DNA of 64,000 bases from Stomoxys calcitrans (Eukaryota; Arthropoda; Insecta; Diptera; Muscidae): NCBI RefSeq assembly GCF_963082655.1, contig NC_081552.1:50625280-50689279 (forward strand), written 5' to 3'. Positions within the stretch are counted from its first letter, which is position 1. Each line of letters begins with the position of its first letter. The translations under genes were made by a program, and so were the position numbers. The notes under the pieces are model-generated. The model was not told the DNA's origin, ran no database searches, and was given only the letters and a program-made list of their open reading frames with translations. Positions 1 through 28,810 of the stretch are shown piece after piece.

Positions 1-293
1 AAAGGCACTTCACACGGTGGAAGTTTGAAGCCAACCCCAATTGAATCGGTCCTAGGAGCCGAAACAGGCGTAGAGAGCTCTTTGACTAATTCGCGGAGCT
101 TAGTGCTACACCTACAGTAGGCCACGTACGCACTTGTGTACTTATGCTTCACTGTAGCAAGCTCGATATGCTCCTCCTCCATGTCCCCGTCAGAAAGTTA
201 TGACTCAATGTCGGAAAGGCATTTCTCGTAGGACTGCTTAAGTCTGTCCCAGATCGACGCCAACTCCTTCAAATACGACCAAATTGTCGGCAT
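1..293 (-). pseudogene. BEL/Pao-like retrotransposon gag fragment
   Basis: Read on the minus strand from a Met at 293, an open frame runs to the window edge with one in-frame stop near 198. The N-terminal part is charged and helix-like (MPTIWSYLKELASIWDRLK) and the last visible part reads GVGFKLPPCEVPF, resembling the segment that precedes the conserved gag block of BEL/Pao elements. The copy is therefore probably a decayed gag cut by the window edge. Protease and reverse transcriptase would lie outside. Family assignment rests on a short motif and is tentative. Confidence 0.4.
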
Positions 294-299
294 GACGGC

Positions 300-1261
300 T
301 AAACTTCTCCAGAGATATAGCGAACAAAAGAAAATAAAGAAGGGTCAGAAATGATTATAATAATCAGTAGAAGGTGAATATTGGAAGTAAATAAGGATGG
401 TTATCCCAAGATGAAGCCAAGAGAATTGAGTCCAATACCCGATAGCGCCACGAACCTAGAACTCCTAAAAATCTGTATCAGTAATGACAAGTCCAAGGCC
501 CCCGTTGGAGAATTTCGAAAAGGGGGAATTCAACGGATCTTCTTCCTTAAGGAAATGGTCGAAAAAATGAAAAAATGCTATTTTATTTCCCAAGTAAGTA
601 AAATTAAGTCAACCAAAGAGATTTGATATCTTTTTGCATCAAATATAATTGAAAAGCTTCGTACAAGCTGAAAAGCTTCGAGTTGAGCCTCAGGGAACTT
701 TTCATAAGTTTCCAAAAAAAATGTCCTGTACAAGTAGTTTATTGAGAATTGTCCAATAGAAATAGAATACCGCAAGAAATGTTCTACAGAAATAAAAAAT
801 TATGTAAAACAAGTAAAAAGATAGAAATAAAATGTAGGGAAAAATGTGCTCTATAGAAATAAAAATATTTCTGTAGAATAGAGTGTTGTCAAAATCTACA
901 AAACAAAAATGGTTGAGAAAATTTCCACTTCAGAAATAAAAGTGTTGGCGAACCTTTAGAAAATTATACAAAAAAACAAGTATCCGAGTCTCTAAATTAC
1001 CGATTGACAATTAATAAAAGTTCAAAATAAAGATATGTATATATAAAATCTAATAAAAGTTTGTAAGAATCGTAGAAAACTATTTAATGGGAAAAGAATT
1101 TACAGTATACATAATGAAAATCTTGCCAAGAAACCATTCAATAAATTGATAATCTTGCAAATTCTCTACCAACTTCTCCTGCTCACCAGTCGCTAAAGTA
1201 TTTTTTCAGAGAATTCACAGTTTCATGGAACATATAAATACAAATTTCGTATCAATCAATA
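300..1261. other. AT-rich stretch without a recognisable gene
   Basis: No coding frame here looks real. The part from about 770 to 960 repeats the words agaaataaaa and tctgtagaa in a pattern reminiscent of decayed palindromic MITE sequence, but no clear terminal repeats or target duplication can be drawn. The segment ends where the family A element begins. Confidence 0.4.
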
Positions 1262-2573
1262 ACAAGTAAAAGCGTGCTAAGTTCGGCCGGGCCGAGTCTT
1301 ATATACCCTCCACCATGGATCACATTTGTCGAGTTCTTTTCCCGGCATCTCTTCTTAGGCAAAAAAAAAGGATATAAGAAAAGATTTGCTCTGCTATTAG
1401 AGCGATATCAAGATATGGTCCGGTTTGGACCACAATAAAATTATATGTTGGAGACCTGTGTAAAATGTCAGCCAATTCGAATAAGAATTGCGCCCTTTGT
1501 GGGCGCACAGACTTGTACTTTATTTGACATAGTTGTTGAAAGTAACAATAAAAAACGTCTTGCGAAATTTCAGCCAAATCGGATAGAAATTGAGCCCTCT
1601 AGAGGCTCAAGAAGTCAAGACCCCAGATCGGTTTATATGGCAGCTATATCAGGTTATGAACCGATTTGAACCATACTTGGCACAGTTGTTGGATATAATA
1701 ACAAAACACGTCGTGCAAAATTTCATTCCAATCGGATAAGAATTGCGCACCCTAGAGGCTCAAGAAGTCAAGACCCAAGATCGGTTTATATGACAGCTAT
1801 ATCAGGTTATAGACCGATTTGAACCATTCTGGGCATAGTTGTTGGATATCATTACAAAACACGTCGTGCAAAATTTCATTCCAATCGGATAAGAATTGCG
1901 CACTCTAGAGGCTCAAGAAGTCAAGACCCAAGATCGGTTTATATGGCAGCTATATCAGGTTATGAACCGATTTGAACCATACTTGGCACAGTTATTGGAT
2001 ATAATACTTAGCACAGTTTTCGGATATCATAACGAAACACGTCGTGCAAAATTTCATTCCAATCAGATAAGAATTGCGCACTCTAGAGGCTCAAGAATTC
2101 AAGACACAAGATCGGTTTATATGACAGCTATATCAGGTTATGGACCGATTTGAACCATACTTGTCACAGTTGTTGGATATAATAACGAAACACGTCGTGC
2201 AAAATTTCATTCCAATCGGATAAGAATTTCGCACTCTAGAGGCTCAAGAAGTCAAGACCCAAGATCGGTTTATATGGCAGCTATATCAAAACATGGACCG
2301 ATATGGCCCAGTTACAATACCAACCGACCTACACTAATAAGAAGTATTTGTGCAAAATTTCAAGCGGCTGGCTTTACTCCTTCGGAAGTTAGCGTGCTTT
2401 CGACAGACAGACGGACGGACGGACGAACAGACGGACGGACATGGCTAGATCGACATAAAATGTCACGACGATCAAGAATATATATACTTTATGGGGTCTA
2501 AGACGAATATTTCGAGTAGTTACAATCAGAATGACGAAAATAGTATACCCCCATCTTATGGTGGAGGGTATAA
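1262..2573 (+). mobile_element. Family A hairpin-ended repeat element, copy A1
   Basis: It starts with acaagtaaaagcgtgctaag followed by the near-palindrome ttcggccgggccga(g) and the subterminal box taccctccaccat. It ends with the inverted box atggtggagggtata. Inside are tandem ~154 bp units: the word caagaagtcaaga or its variants recurs near 1611, 1764, 1918, 2095 and 2249, and one interval (177) carries a ~23 bp internal duplication. A (RGAC)n microsatellite lies near 2400-2450, followed by a tatatata run. The core resembles Drosophila mini-me/INE-1, so a non-autonomous Helitron/Helentron derivative is inferred. It encodes no protein. Confidence 0.7.
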
Positions 2574-2589
2574 TAACGTGATTCGACAT

Positions 2590-4270
2590 AAACAATTCCT
2601 TTCCGAAATTGCAACTAAGGGATGCAACAATTTCAAACTTACTTCGATTTTTCGAATTTTACTTTTTTGGCAGTCATGCATTTTTTTTGAGTTTTCAATA
2701 CAGGGTTGCTGCGGAATTTTTGAAATTCGAAGGTCTCGAAAAGTTACAGCAATTTCGAACATACTTGGCTTTTTCGAATTTTACTACAAAAAATTGTTAT
2801 TTTGAGCTTGGGGATTGCATCAAACAGTACGTCTGTGTCTTTAACTCAAAAAATTTTGGGGCGCCAAAAAATGCCAAAATATATCGACCGAAAAATGCAA
2901 AAAAAAAATTTAATTGAAAATGTTTCAGAATCATGCTTGCCAAATGCTTCCTTTTCGAATTTGCAATTCAGGCTTGTTACAAACAAGTAAAAGCGTGCTA
3001 GGTTCGGCCGGGCCGAATCTTGAGAACCCACCAACATGGGTTCCGCTAAAAGATTATACAAAATAAATTTAGTTGAAGGGCATAATTTTATTTTACATAC
3101 CAAACTTCTGTCAAACCAAAAATTAAAGCTTCTAGGAACCGAACAAGAATGATCGAGATACTGCCTTACATGGGAGCTATATCAGGTTATTGACTGATTT
3201 GGACCGTATTTGGCACAGTTGTTGGAAGTCGTAACAGAACACCGCATGCAAAATTACGCCAAATCGGACTAAAACTGCGGCTTGCAAGGGCTCAAGAAGT
3301 CATGTCGAGAGATCGGTTTATATGGGAGCATATCAGATTATAGACCATTTCGGACTGTACTTGGCACAGTTGTTGGAAGTCATAACAGAACACCGCATGC
3401 AAAATTTCAGCCAAATCGGATGAAATTTTGCTTCCAGGGGCTCAAGAAGTCAAATCGGGCGATCGGTTTATATGGGAGCTATATATGGTTCTTGACCGAT
3501 TTCAACCGTACTTGGTACAGTTATTGGAAGTCATAACAGAACACTACGTGCAACTTTTCAGCCAAATCGGACAAAAATTGTGGCTTGTAAGGGTTCAAGA
3601 AGTCATATCGGGATATTGGTTTATATGGAGGCTATATCAGGTTATTGACTGTTTTGAACCGTACTTGGCACATTTGTTGGAAGTCATAACAGAGCATTGT
3701 ATGCAAAATTGCAGCCAAATCGAACTAAAATTGCGGCTTGTAAGGGCTCAAGAAGTGAAATTTGGAGATCGGTTTATATGGGAGCTATATCTAAATCGGA
3801 AACGATATGGCCCATTTGCAAATCCCCTGCATCAATATTAAGTATCTGTGCAAAATTTCAAGCTGCTATCTTTACGCGTTCGATCACTATAGTGATTTCG
3901 ACAGAATTTTTGAGAAAATGCTTGCCAAATTATTTCTTTTCGAATTTGCGAGTCAGGGTTGCCGCCAAATTTTCAAAGATTTGAAAAAGTAACAGGAATT
4001 TCGAACTTACTTGGATTTTTCGAAATTTCCTGCAATAAATTGCAGTTTTGATCTTGTTTTTGAAGAAAAACTCTGAAGATATCTCAAATACTACTTTAAG
4101 CGATGAACTGCACTTCTGCGTCCATGACTCAACAAATTTTGGGGGCTACGAAAATTTAAAAATTTCAAATGCTAACCTGTTTCTCGGATTTTGAAATTCA
4201 AAGATAAAAAAAAGTTACAGCAATTCGAACTCGCAAGATTTTTTTGAAATTGTTTGTATTTTGTGAATTT
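2590..4270 (+). repeat. Degenerate ~350 bp tandem repeat interrupted by an element
   Basis: Blocks around 2600-2980, 3920-4180 and 4190-4270 share the order agttacagcaattt, cgaac...acttgg, ttttcgaaattt and gcttgccaaat...ttttcgaatttgc. They look like diverged units of one tandem repeat. Element C1 (2983-3905) is inserted in it: matching unit sequence (gcttgccaaat, ttcgaatttgc) lies on both sides of the insertion. No coding function is seen. Confidence 0.5.
2983..3905 (+). mobile_element. Family C hairpin-ended element, copy C1
   Basis: It begins acaagtaaaagcgtgctagg with the exact hairpin ttcggccgggccgaa, then gagaacccaccaacatggg instead of the family A subterminal box. Inside, the box tatatgggagctatat recurs near 3319, 3469, 3622 and 3775, a ~152 bp period like family A but with different linkers. 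The tail stops after gtgatttcgacagaa, so the microsatellite and terminal inverted box are missing. The exact right boundary is uncertain. Confidence 0.6.
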
Positions 4271-21026
<16,756 letters not shown>

Positions 21027-21217
21027 GAAGTTTCAAAACATGAGAACATGTTTTGTCAACAATTTAAAACATCCATGGAAACTTCAAATTGGTACTTGAC
21101 CAAGGCCTTGCATGTTCCCTTTTATATATCAATTATAATAATTTTTATATTTCTAAATTGCAGCGTGGCGATTGAAACTGTACGAGTTGTTCTTATTTTG
21201 TGACTCTATTGTTCTGT

Positions 21218-21223
21218 AATAAA
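21218..21223 (+). terminator. Polyadenylation signal of NME8-like gene
   Basis: AATAAA about 190 bp after the stop codon, in tctgtaataaaaattaaa. It is the first canonical hexamer downstream and fits a short 3' UTR. Cleavage would fall around 21235-21250, before an A-rich run. Confidence 0.6.
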
Positions 21224-22837
21224 AATTAAAACATTTATAAATAACAATTAAAAACTTAAAAAAAAAATATATAACACCAAACTATTCATTGAAACAAAGG
21301 GATGACAGGTAAGGAATGGACAAGAAAGAATTGGCAGGTTGTTCGCAGGTTGAAAGAGATAAAGATACTCTTTCATATAATTAGGTATACTTCTAACGTT
21401 AAGGTTTTAAGCAACCACGTGCTTGTTAAAGTTCCTATTGTATGTTTTTAGTCTGGTGTATCCATCACACTTTATTCTACCGGATTACAGTTGATAACTG
21501 AGGGGCTCAGGGAGTATAAAGCAAGTTCACCGTAATCTTGCCTCAGTACAATGGAGATTTACACTCGGTAAAGGGTCTTATCCGACTTATAGCCGAAGTT
21601 TGTCCTACAATCATTGGCTCGATTAAACATTGCAATCTAACTTCAGTTGCGTTCCCAACAGGCATATTTTTTTATATTTACATTTTTTACAATTCTCTTA
21701 GTAACTGAATATTCAAAACGTTGATACCGAATGAAACGGAAAACTTTTTCCAACGTTACACCTAATTTTATTTCATGGTTTTATGTGCTGGCAACGGAAC
21801 TACAGTTGAGTTGCAATCCATAATCGACCTATAAGTCCAGCCCTTTTTCATTTCAAATAGTGTGGGACAAAAAAATGTGACATGCGCTGAAAGACCTTAA
21901 AAGTAATCTAGCCGCTTAGTTTAGCACACTGAACCACTGTTTGTAAGAGATAGCGTATAATGGCTCGCAAATTGGACTCAGTCAGGAATGTGTTCAAGCG
22001 GGTTCGATGGAGGACTGTACGACGATGATCTGCAGATCACTACAGCAAGTCAAAATCAACAACGGCACGGGATAGCTATCCCGTGGCTACAATAACAACA
22101 ATAACAGAATCAACAACCGAACCAAATTGGACCATTTACTAACGGTGAAGATGCATTGCACCACTTTGGCGAATCAGACATCTCTCATGGGACCAGGATC
22201 TGAAAATGGGACTAACGAGAAAACGATGATTGGGAGTCTTTGAACTAACCAGATAATTACGAAAGATCTTGACGTGGCAAGTAAAGGCCACCGGCCAGTC
22301 GAAGACCATGAAGGCGGGTATGATGAGAGACAACCTCAGACGAGAATCACCTCTCCTTAAAAGTGAGAAACAACCAAGCAAACAAGTAAGAAGAACTCAT
22401 GAAGTCGATAATTAGCCATGGAACTACTGAGAAATTGAAGGTAAGAAACTTTGAACTTACAGAATCTCGGTTTTTGATGTTGTAACTCACTGATCTAGAA
22501 CCACTTCCGAGACATCTCAGGAGGAGCATCTGGATATTTAAAGACGCGATCCGTTCCTAATATCTGGGGCCGAATTACTGCAAACGTGATCGAGTACGCT
22601 TTTGTATCGAATGAGACTTCGTCACGTATCGAATGGATGTATTATCGCACTCCAAAGCTGTCGTATCGAAATTTTCCAAATGGCTACCGATAATTTTTTG
22701 CATAAGAGTTGATTTGAACATATGTTTATGGCAAAACAAAACAACACAAATGGCAATTAACATCTACCCGGCTTTTGTATAAAATATGAATTTAATGACA
22801 CTTTTGGAAAAAAACTTGAATTTATAAATAAAAAAGC
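21224..22837. other. Intergenic sequence after NME8-like gene
   Basis: No gene recognised. A 16 bp perfect palindrome, cgggatagctatcccg, lies at about 22068-22083 next to a (CAA/TAA)-rich tail (ggctacaataacaacaataa), a pattern shared with the SINE-like elements elsewhere in the window. Confidence 0.4.
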
Positions 22838-22972
22838 ATGGTTACATTGCTTTTGTTGTGCTTGTCGTCCTCTGATTCTGAAGATCATAATAACTTTATG
22901 CGTATTCGCAGCGAAATGATAGACAAAAGTATTCCAATGTCACTGCCGAATAAAGCGTACATAAATAATGTA
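22838..22972 (+). pseudogene. Short coding-like fragment, possibly PIF/Harbinger
   Basis: The frame reads SDSEDHNNFMRIRSEMIDKS and then SLPNKAYINN before it is cut by a MITE. The pattern vaguely resembles the N-terminus of HARBI1-type transposases. Too short for a firm call. Confidence 0.2.
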
Positions 22973-23206
22973 TTGGTTGCCCAAAAAGTAATTGCCGATT
23001 TTTTAAAAGAAAGTAAATGCATTTTTAACAAAACTTAGAATGAACTTTAATCAAATATACTTTTTTACACTTTTTTCTAAAGCAAGCTAAAAGTAACAGC
23101 TGATAACTGACGGAAGAAAGAATGCAATAACAGAGTCACAAGCTGTGAAAAAATTTGTCAACGCCGACTATATGAAAAATCGGCAATTACTTTTTGGGCA
23201 ACCCAA
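22973..23206 (-). mobile_element. Mariner-type MITE, copy 2
   Basis: Same family as copy 1 in opposite orientation. The left end has lost one G (ttggttgcccaaaaagtaat); the right end is intact and both sides carry TA. Confidence 0.78.
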
Positions 23207-23329
23207 TAAATAAAATATTTATATTATTAATAACAAATGCACGTTATTTAGATATACCGGATAGCTGACCAAATTTTTTGAGTGAAAATATTTTTTTTTT
23301 GATTCAAAGTACGAAAATATGTGGAAATA

Positions 23330-23890
23330 TTTTTGAATTTAATCACTTTTGCGCGATATGACCACATTTTCCATTATCATTTGTTTTGAGTCGTACAAGA
23401 AACGAATTGCAGCTGCACGAATGTAATCTGCCGGTATGTTGGCCTATTCCCGTACAATGTATCTCTTCAGCGAATCCATACGGGCATATTTTGTAGTCCT
23501 TACCTTGCTCTCAAAAGTGACATTTATAAAAAAAGTCCGTCGGATTGACATGTAGCGAATTGGACATCCAGTCTGTGGACCAAATGAAGTACAGAACATG
23601 ATTTTTTAGCCATTGGTTTACACGTGCTAAAGCACGGTGGCGAGTCTTTTTGTGTTTGTGTTGGTCCGTTGATTTGAACATCCATGGTCTGCGAGCGAAA
23701 TATTTACTTGCACACGACTCCAGCGACCAACACGTTTTTACGAAACTAAATTTCTTTTAGTTTGATTGATATGACTTGATTTGAGCTAGACTTCAAAGGG
23801 CTTCATGTTCGCCACGCTATCACCAAAGCTGACATTGGCCGTTTCTTAAATTTTTCCAAGATTTGGCATCATTTGTTCCTTAGATGGTGC
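23330..23890 (-). pseudogene. Tc1/mariner transposase C-terminal remnant
   Basis: On the minus strand, frames read ALARVNQWLKNHVLYFIWST, then SNSLHVNPTDFF, then SLKRYIVREWANIPADYIRA. That is the order of the third catalytic region (SPDLNPxDY-like) and C-terminus of Tc1/mariner transposases. The catalytic SPD has decayed and stops interrupt the frame. No ends are found. Confidence 0.5.
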
Positions 23891-23897
23891 CTTGCCA

Positions 23898-25125
23898 ACA
23901 AAGTAACATATGAATATATGTAAACCACCGTTCATCAAAATCCGGTAAACATTGCATACCATATGTCCCATAGCAGTTATAACGAAATATGTTGCGATTT
24001 GGACCAAATACTAATAAGTACAAGCCATTGTTCAATTGTGTACAACAAAATTTTGATCTTTTCAGTAGCTATATCTAAAAATAAAACGATCTGAACCATA
24101 TACAACATAGATGTCGAAAAGCCTAACTAAGTCACTGTGTCAAATTTCAGTGAAATCGGATTATAAATGCGCCTTTTATGGGGCCAAGACTTTAAATCCA
24201 GATATCGGTCTATATGGCAGCTATATCCAAATCTGGACTGATTTTGGCCAAGTTGCAGAAAAATTTCGGAGAGCCTAACACAACTCACTGCCCCAAATTT
24301 CGTCGAAATCGGACAATAAATGCGCCTTTTATGGGCCCAAAACATTAAATCGAAAGATCGGTCTATATGACAGCTATATTCAAATCTGGACCGATCTGTG
24401 CCATAATTAAGAAGTATGTCAAGGAGATTAACTTAACCCACTGTCCCAAATTTCGGCGTCATCGGGCAATAAATGTGCCTTTTATGGGCCTAAGACCCTA
24501 CATCGGATCTCTGGTCTATATGGCAGCTACAATATATCCAAATCTGGACCGATCTAAGCCAAATTAACGAAGAATGTCGAAGGAACTAACACAACTCACT
24601 GTCCCAAATTTCAGCAAAATCGGATAATAAATGTGGCTTTTATGGGCCTAAGGCCCTAAATCGGAGGATCGGTCTATATGGCAACTATATCCAAATCTGA
24701 ACCGAACTGGGCCAAATTGACGAAAGATGTCAAAGGGCCTAACACAACTCACTGTCTTAAATTCCAGCAAAATCGGATAATAAATGTGGCTTTTATGGGC
24801 CTAAGACCCTAAATCTGAGGATCGGCTTTTAGGCAGCTATATCCAAATCTGGACCGATCTGGGCAAAATTAACGAAGGACGTTAATTTTGCCTAACACAA
24901 CTCTTGTGTGTAACACAAATCTGTGCAAAATTTCAGCTCAATATCTCTATTTTTAAAGACTGTAGCGTGATTTCAACAGACAGACGGACGGACATGTCTA
25001 GATCGTCTTAGATTTTTACGTTGATCAAGACTATATATACTTTATAGAGTCGGAAGTGGATATTTCGATGTATTGCAAACGGAATGACAAAATGAATATA
25101 CCCCCATCCTTCGGTGGTGGGTATA
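23898..25125 (+). mobile_element. Family B element, copy B2 (5'-truncated)
   Basis: The hairpin terminus is missing: it starts at aacaaagtaacatatgaata, goes directly to tatatgtaaaccaccg, then about six ~150 bp units (gatcggtctatatggcagct), cagacagacggacggacatg, a tatatatac run, and ccatccttcggtggtgggta. Confidence 0.65.
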
Positions 25126-25200
25126 CAAATTTCGAATAATTTTACTCGTTCACGTATGCGGTAATTCGGCCCCTGGCCTGCACACAACACAGAATCCCAT

Positions 25201-25297
25201 CAATCCCATGGCAACCGGTTGTACGTACCGGATTGACCCGACGGATTGCTTCGTCGGCAAGGGCGGTCGCTTCAGTGGACAACACTGCTACAACAAC
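25201..25297 (+). mobile_element. Short CAA-tailed SINE-like element S1, copy a
   Basis: About 97 bp, from caatcccatggcaaccggtt through gattgacccgacgg and ggtcgcttcagtgg to ctacaacaac. Flanks agaatcccat and agaaccccat form a ~10 bp target duplication with one mismatch. Confidence 0.6.
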
Positions 25298-25754
25298 AGA
25301 ACCCCATAACACCAATCTCCTATTTACATGCCCGTAAAAACCAACTACTCTAACTGCAAAATCACGATGGACCGCTCCAATTGAGGCGGCCAGATTCCTG
25401 GATTTAGATCTGTAGACGACAGCCAGGTGAGAATGATATTAGAGTGAATCTATTTGCAAACTTACAGGGAACGTGGTTAAAACAATTATAACAACATTGT
25501 GTTTTAGGTCTCAATATGTTCACTAGGAAGTGGCCCCAGCTAGAAACGGCAGCCGAATTCTCTGAGCCAGCAGGTAGCCACAGTGTTAGATCGAGGGTCT
25601 TAAATAATCCAATAGGTCGCAAGAGGTCAGAGTGTTACGAGTGTCGCAACTCCCGGTCATGCTGAGACAAGGCAGCTGAATCCTTCGAGTCAGCAGATTG
25701 TCATAATTGTGAATGCGGATGTAGATGACATAATCACCCTGCCTACTAAATGCT
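25298..25754. other. Intergenic stretch with a small duplicated motif
   Basis: Two related blocks about 128 bp apart (gccgaattctctgagccagc near 25552 and gctgaatccttcgagtcagc near 25674) suggest an unassigned repeat. No gene recognised. Confidence 0.35.
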
Positions 25755-26070
25755 AGCTACACAGAAAAAATCACAAAAAATCATTTTGAATTAAAAATAA
25801 AATCGTTTTCAATTAAAACATTAATTGAATCAATAGTTTTTTAATAGAATATGATTTTTTGTTCAATTACAGTCGTGATTGAAACTGTTGCCAGGTCCAA
25901 TTAAAAAGTTAATTGTTTCAATAATTTTTCCAATAAATTTTTTAATTAAATCTGAAAATGTTTTCGATCATAGTCGTGATTGACAATTTTGTAATTTTCC
26001 ATTAATAATGTAATTGATTCAATCATTTTTTATCGAATCTTAAAAAATTTTCAAGTGTAGTGTTTAAGTA
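25755..26070. repeat. AATT-rich element
   Basis: Same class as 12123-12282: repeated caattaaaa, aattgaatcaat and gtgattgaaactgtt words. No reading frame. Confidence 0.4.
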
Positions 26071-26160
26071 AATTTAATTAAAGGCTATTTTGTCCCCTAC
26101 AATATAAAGAGGAAGGAGATTTCAAAGACCCATACGTCCCACCTTCGACAAATCTATAGC

Positions 26161-26254
26161 AATACCATGGCAGCCAGATTAACCCGTTGGAGTCCTTCAT
26201 CGGCCAAGGGCTGCCGCCTCAGTGCACAACACACTTCTACGGTAACAACAACAA
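26161..26254 (+). mobile_element. SINE-like element S1, copy b
   Basis: Matches copy a through atggcagcc, aacccgttggag and gggctgccgcctcagtgcac to a CAA-rich tail (ggtaacaacaacaa). More diverged. The target duplication (caaatctata / caaatatac) is imperfect. Confidence 0.5.
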
Positions 26255-26465
26255 ATATACAGAGCACTCCTACCCGATAACTGAAATTTTTTGAAGAACC
26301 CCCGCGGGGGAGATTTTTTTATACAGGTTGCCACGGACCTTTGCCCAAACAGCGCACCTCAAGATCATATTTCAGGCACACACCTGTGTATATATAGTAA
26401 TTAGTTTTCAAAAAATTTGGATCGATAAAAAAATTAATTGACATTGAGATTCCATTGCAATTTAA

Positions 26466-27262
26466 ACAAGTAAAAAGCGTTAAGTTCCGCCGGACCGAAC
26501 TTTGGATACCCACCACCTCGGGTATATATGTAAACCACCTTTCGTCATTCGGTGAGAAATGCATAATTTATGCCCCCATAGCAGCTATATCGAAATATGG
26601 TCCGATTTCATTTGGACCAAATTCATCACGGACATTGAGTGGTCTGATAAGTACAAGTCATTTTTGATAGCTATATCCAAATATAGACCGCTCTGAACGG
26701 ATGTCGAAAAGCCTAACATAAGTCACAGTGTCAAATTTCGGTGAAATCAGATTATAAATGCGCCTTTTATGGGGCCAAGACTTTAAATCGAGAGATCGGT
26801 CTATATGGCAGCTATATCAAAATCTGAACCGATCTGGGCCAATTTGAAGAGGGATGTCGAAGGGCCTAACAGATCTCAATTTCCCAAATTTCGGGGAAAT
26901 CGGACAATAAATGCGACATTAATGGGCCGAAAACCTTAAATCGAGAGATCAGTTTATATGGCAGCTATATCCAAATCTTTACCGATCTGGTAAAGATTCG
27001 GATAAAAAATGTGGCTTTTATGGGCCAAAGACCTTAAATCGGCGGATCAGTCTATATGGGGGCTATATCAAGATACAGTCCGATATAGCCCATCTTCGAA
27101 CTTAACCTGCCTCTTATTTTAAAGACGGTTGCGTGATTTAGATCGTCTTAGATTTTTACGACGATCAAGAATATATATACTTTATAGGGTCGGAAATGGA
27201 TAATTCGATGTGCTGCAAAAGGAATGACTAAATGAATATAACCCCATCCTTAGTGGTTAATA
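26466..27262 (+). mobile_element. Family B element, copy B3
   Basis: Left end acaagtaaaaagcgttaagt with a mutated hairpin (ttccgccggaccgaa), tacccaccacctcgggtata, then a few ~150 bp units. The microsatellite is deleted. The right end has decayed to ccatccttagtggttaatat. Confidence 0.62.
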
Positions 27263-27350
27263 TAAAAATCTCCATAATTTTTTTAATTATCCAATTAAGA
27301 AATTATTGCAAAAATTTTAAATCAAATATGCAATTTTTTTAATTGAACAT

Positions 27351-28639
27351 TTTTATACCCTCCACCATAAGATGGGGGGTATACTAATTTCGTCATTCTG
27401 TAACTACTCGAAATATTCGTCTGAGACCCCATAAAGTATATATATTCTTGATCGTCGTGACATTTTATGTCTGTCTGTCGAAAGCACGCTAACTTCCGAA
27501 GGAGTAAAGCTAGCCGCTTGAAATTTTGCACAAATACTTCTTATTAGTGTAGGTCGGTTGGTATTGTAAATGGGCCATATCGGTCCATGTTTTGATATAG
27601 CTGCCATATAAACCGATCTTGGGTCTTGACTTCTTGAGCCTCTAGAGTGCGCAATTCTCATCCGATTGAGATGAAATTTTGCACGACGTGTTTTGTTATG
27701 ATATCCAACAACTGTGCCAAGTATGGTTCAAATCGGTCCATAACCTGATATAGCTACCATATAAACCGATCTTGGGCTTTGACTTCTTGAGCCTCTAGAG
27801 GGCGCAATTCTTATCCGATTGGAATGGAATTTCGCACGACGTGTTTTGTTATGATACCCAACAACTGTGCCAAGTATGGTTCAAATCGGTCTATAACCTG
27901 ATATAGCTACCATATAAACTGATCTTGGGTCTTGATTTTTGACCCTCTAGAGGGCACAATTCTTATCCGATTTGAATGAATTTTTGCACGACGTGTTTTG
28001 TTATTATATCCAACAACAGTGCCAAGTATGGTTCAAATCGGTCCATAACCTGATATAGCTGTCATATAAACCGATCTTGGGTCTTGACTTCTTGAGCGTC
28101 TAGAGGGCGCAATTCTTATCCGATTGGAATGGAATTTCGCACGAAGTATTTCGTTATGATATCCAACAACTGTGCCAAGTATGGTTCAAATCGGTTCATA
28201 ACCTGATATAGCTGCCATATAAACCGATCTGGGATATTGACTTCTTGACCCCTAGAGGTCGCAATTATTATCCGATATGCCTGAAATTTTGTACGATGGA
28301 TCCTCTCATGACCATCAACAAACGTGTTTATTATGGTCTGAATCGATCTATAGCCCGATACAGATCCCATATAAATCGTTCTCTCTATTTTACTTCGTGA
28401 GCCCCAATGGGGGCAATTCTTATACTAATTGGCTGAAATTTTACACAGGTCTCCAACATATAATTTAATTGTGGTCCGAACCGGACCATATCTTGATATC
28501 GTTTTAATAGCAGAGCAACTCTTTTCTTATATCCTTTTTTGCCTAAGAAGAGATGCCGGGAAAAGAACTCGACAAATGCGATCCATGGTGGAGGGTATAT
28601 AAGATTCGGCCCGGCCGAACTTAGCACGCTTTTACTTGT
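27351..28639 (-). mobile_element. Family A element, copy A7
   Basis: On + from tataccctccaccataagat to the intact hairpin and agcacgcttttacttgt. The GTCY run is collapsed to gtctgtctgtcg, so the microsatellite is dispensable or was deleted. It sits inside AATT-rich sequence on both sides. Confidence 0.7.
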
Positions 28640-28810
28640 TTCAATTAATTTTTCAAAAAAGGTGACTTTTATCATCATTGGTTCAGGTATAGCCTCCATA
28701 TAACGGTAACGCCCAAATGAATTAATTTTGAAAATATGACTTAATTTTTTAAGGGTGGTACTATTTGTTTTTAGCGAAATTGTTTCATGATTGCTTTTTT
28801 TTGGATAATA

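Noticed and set aside
381..626. 81-codon frame near the left end
   Set aside because: No recognisable domain, AT-rich context, no splice partner; likely chance.
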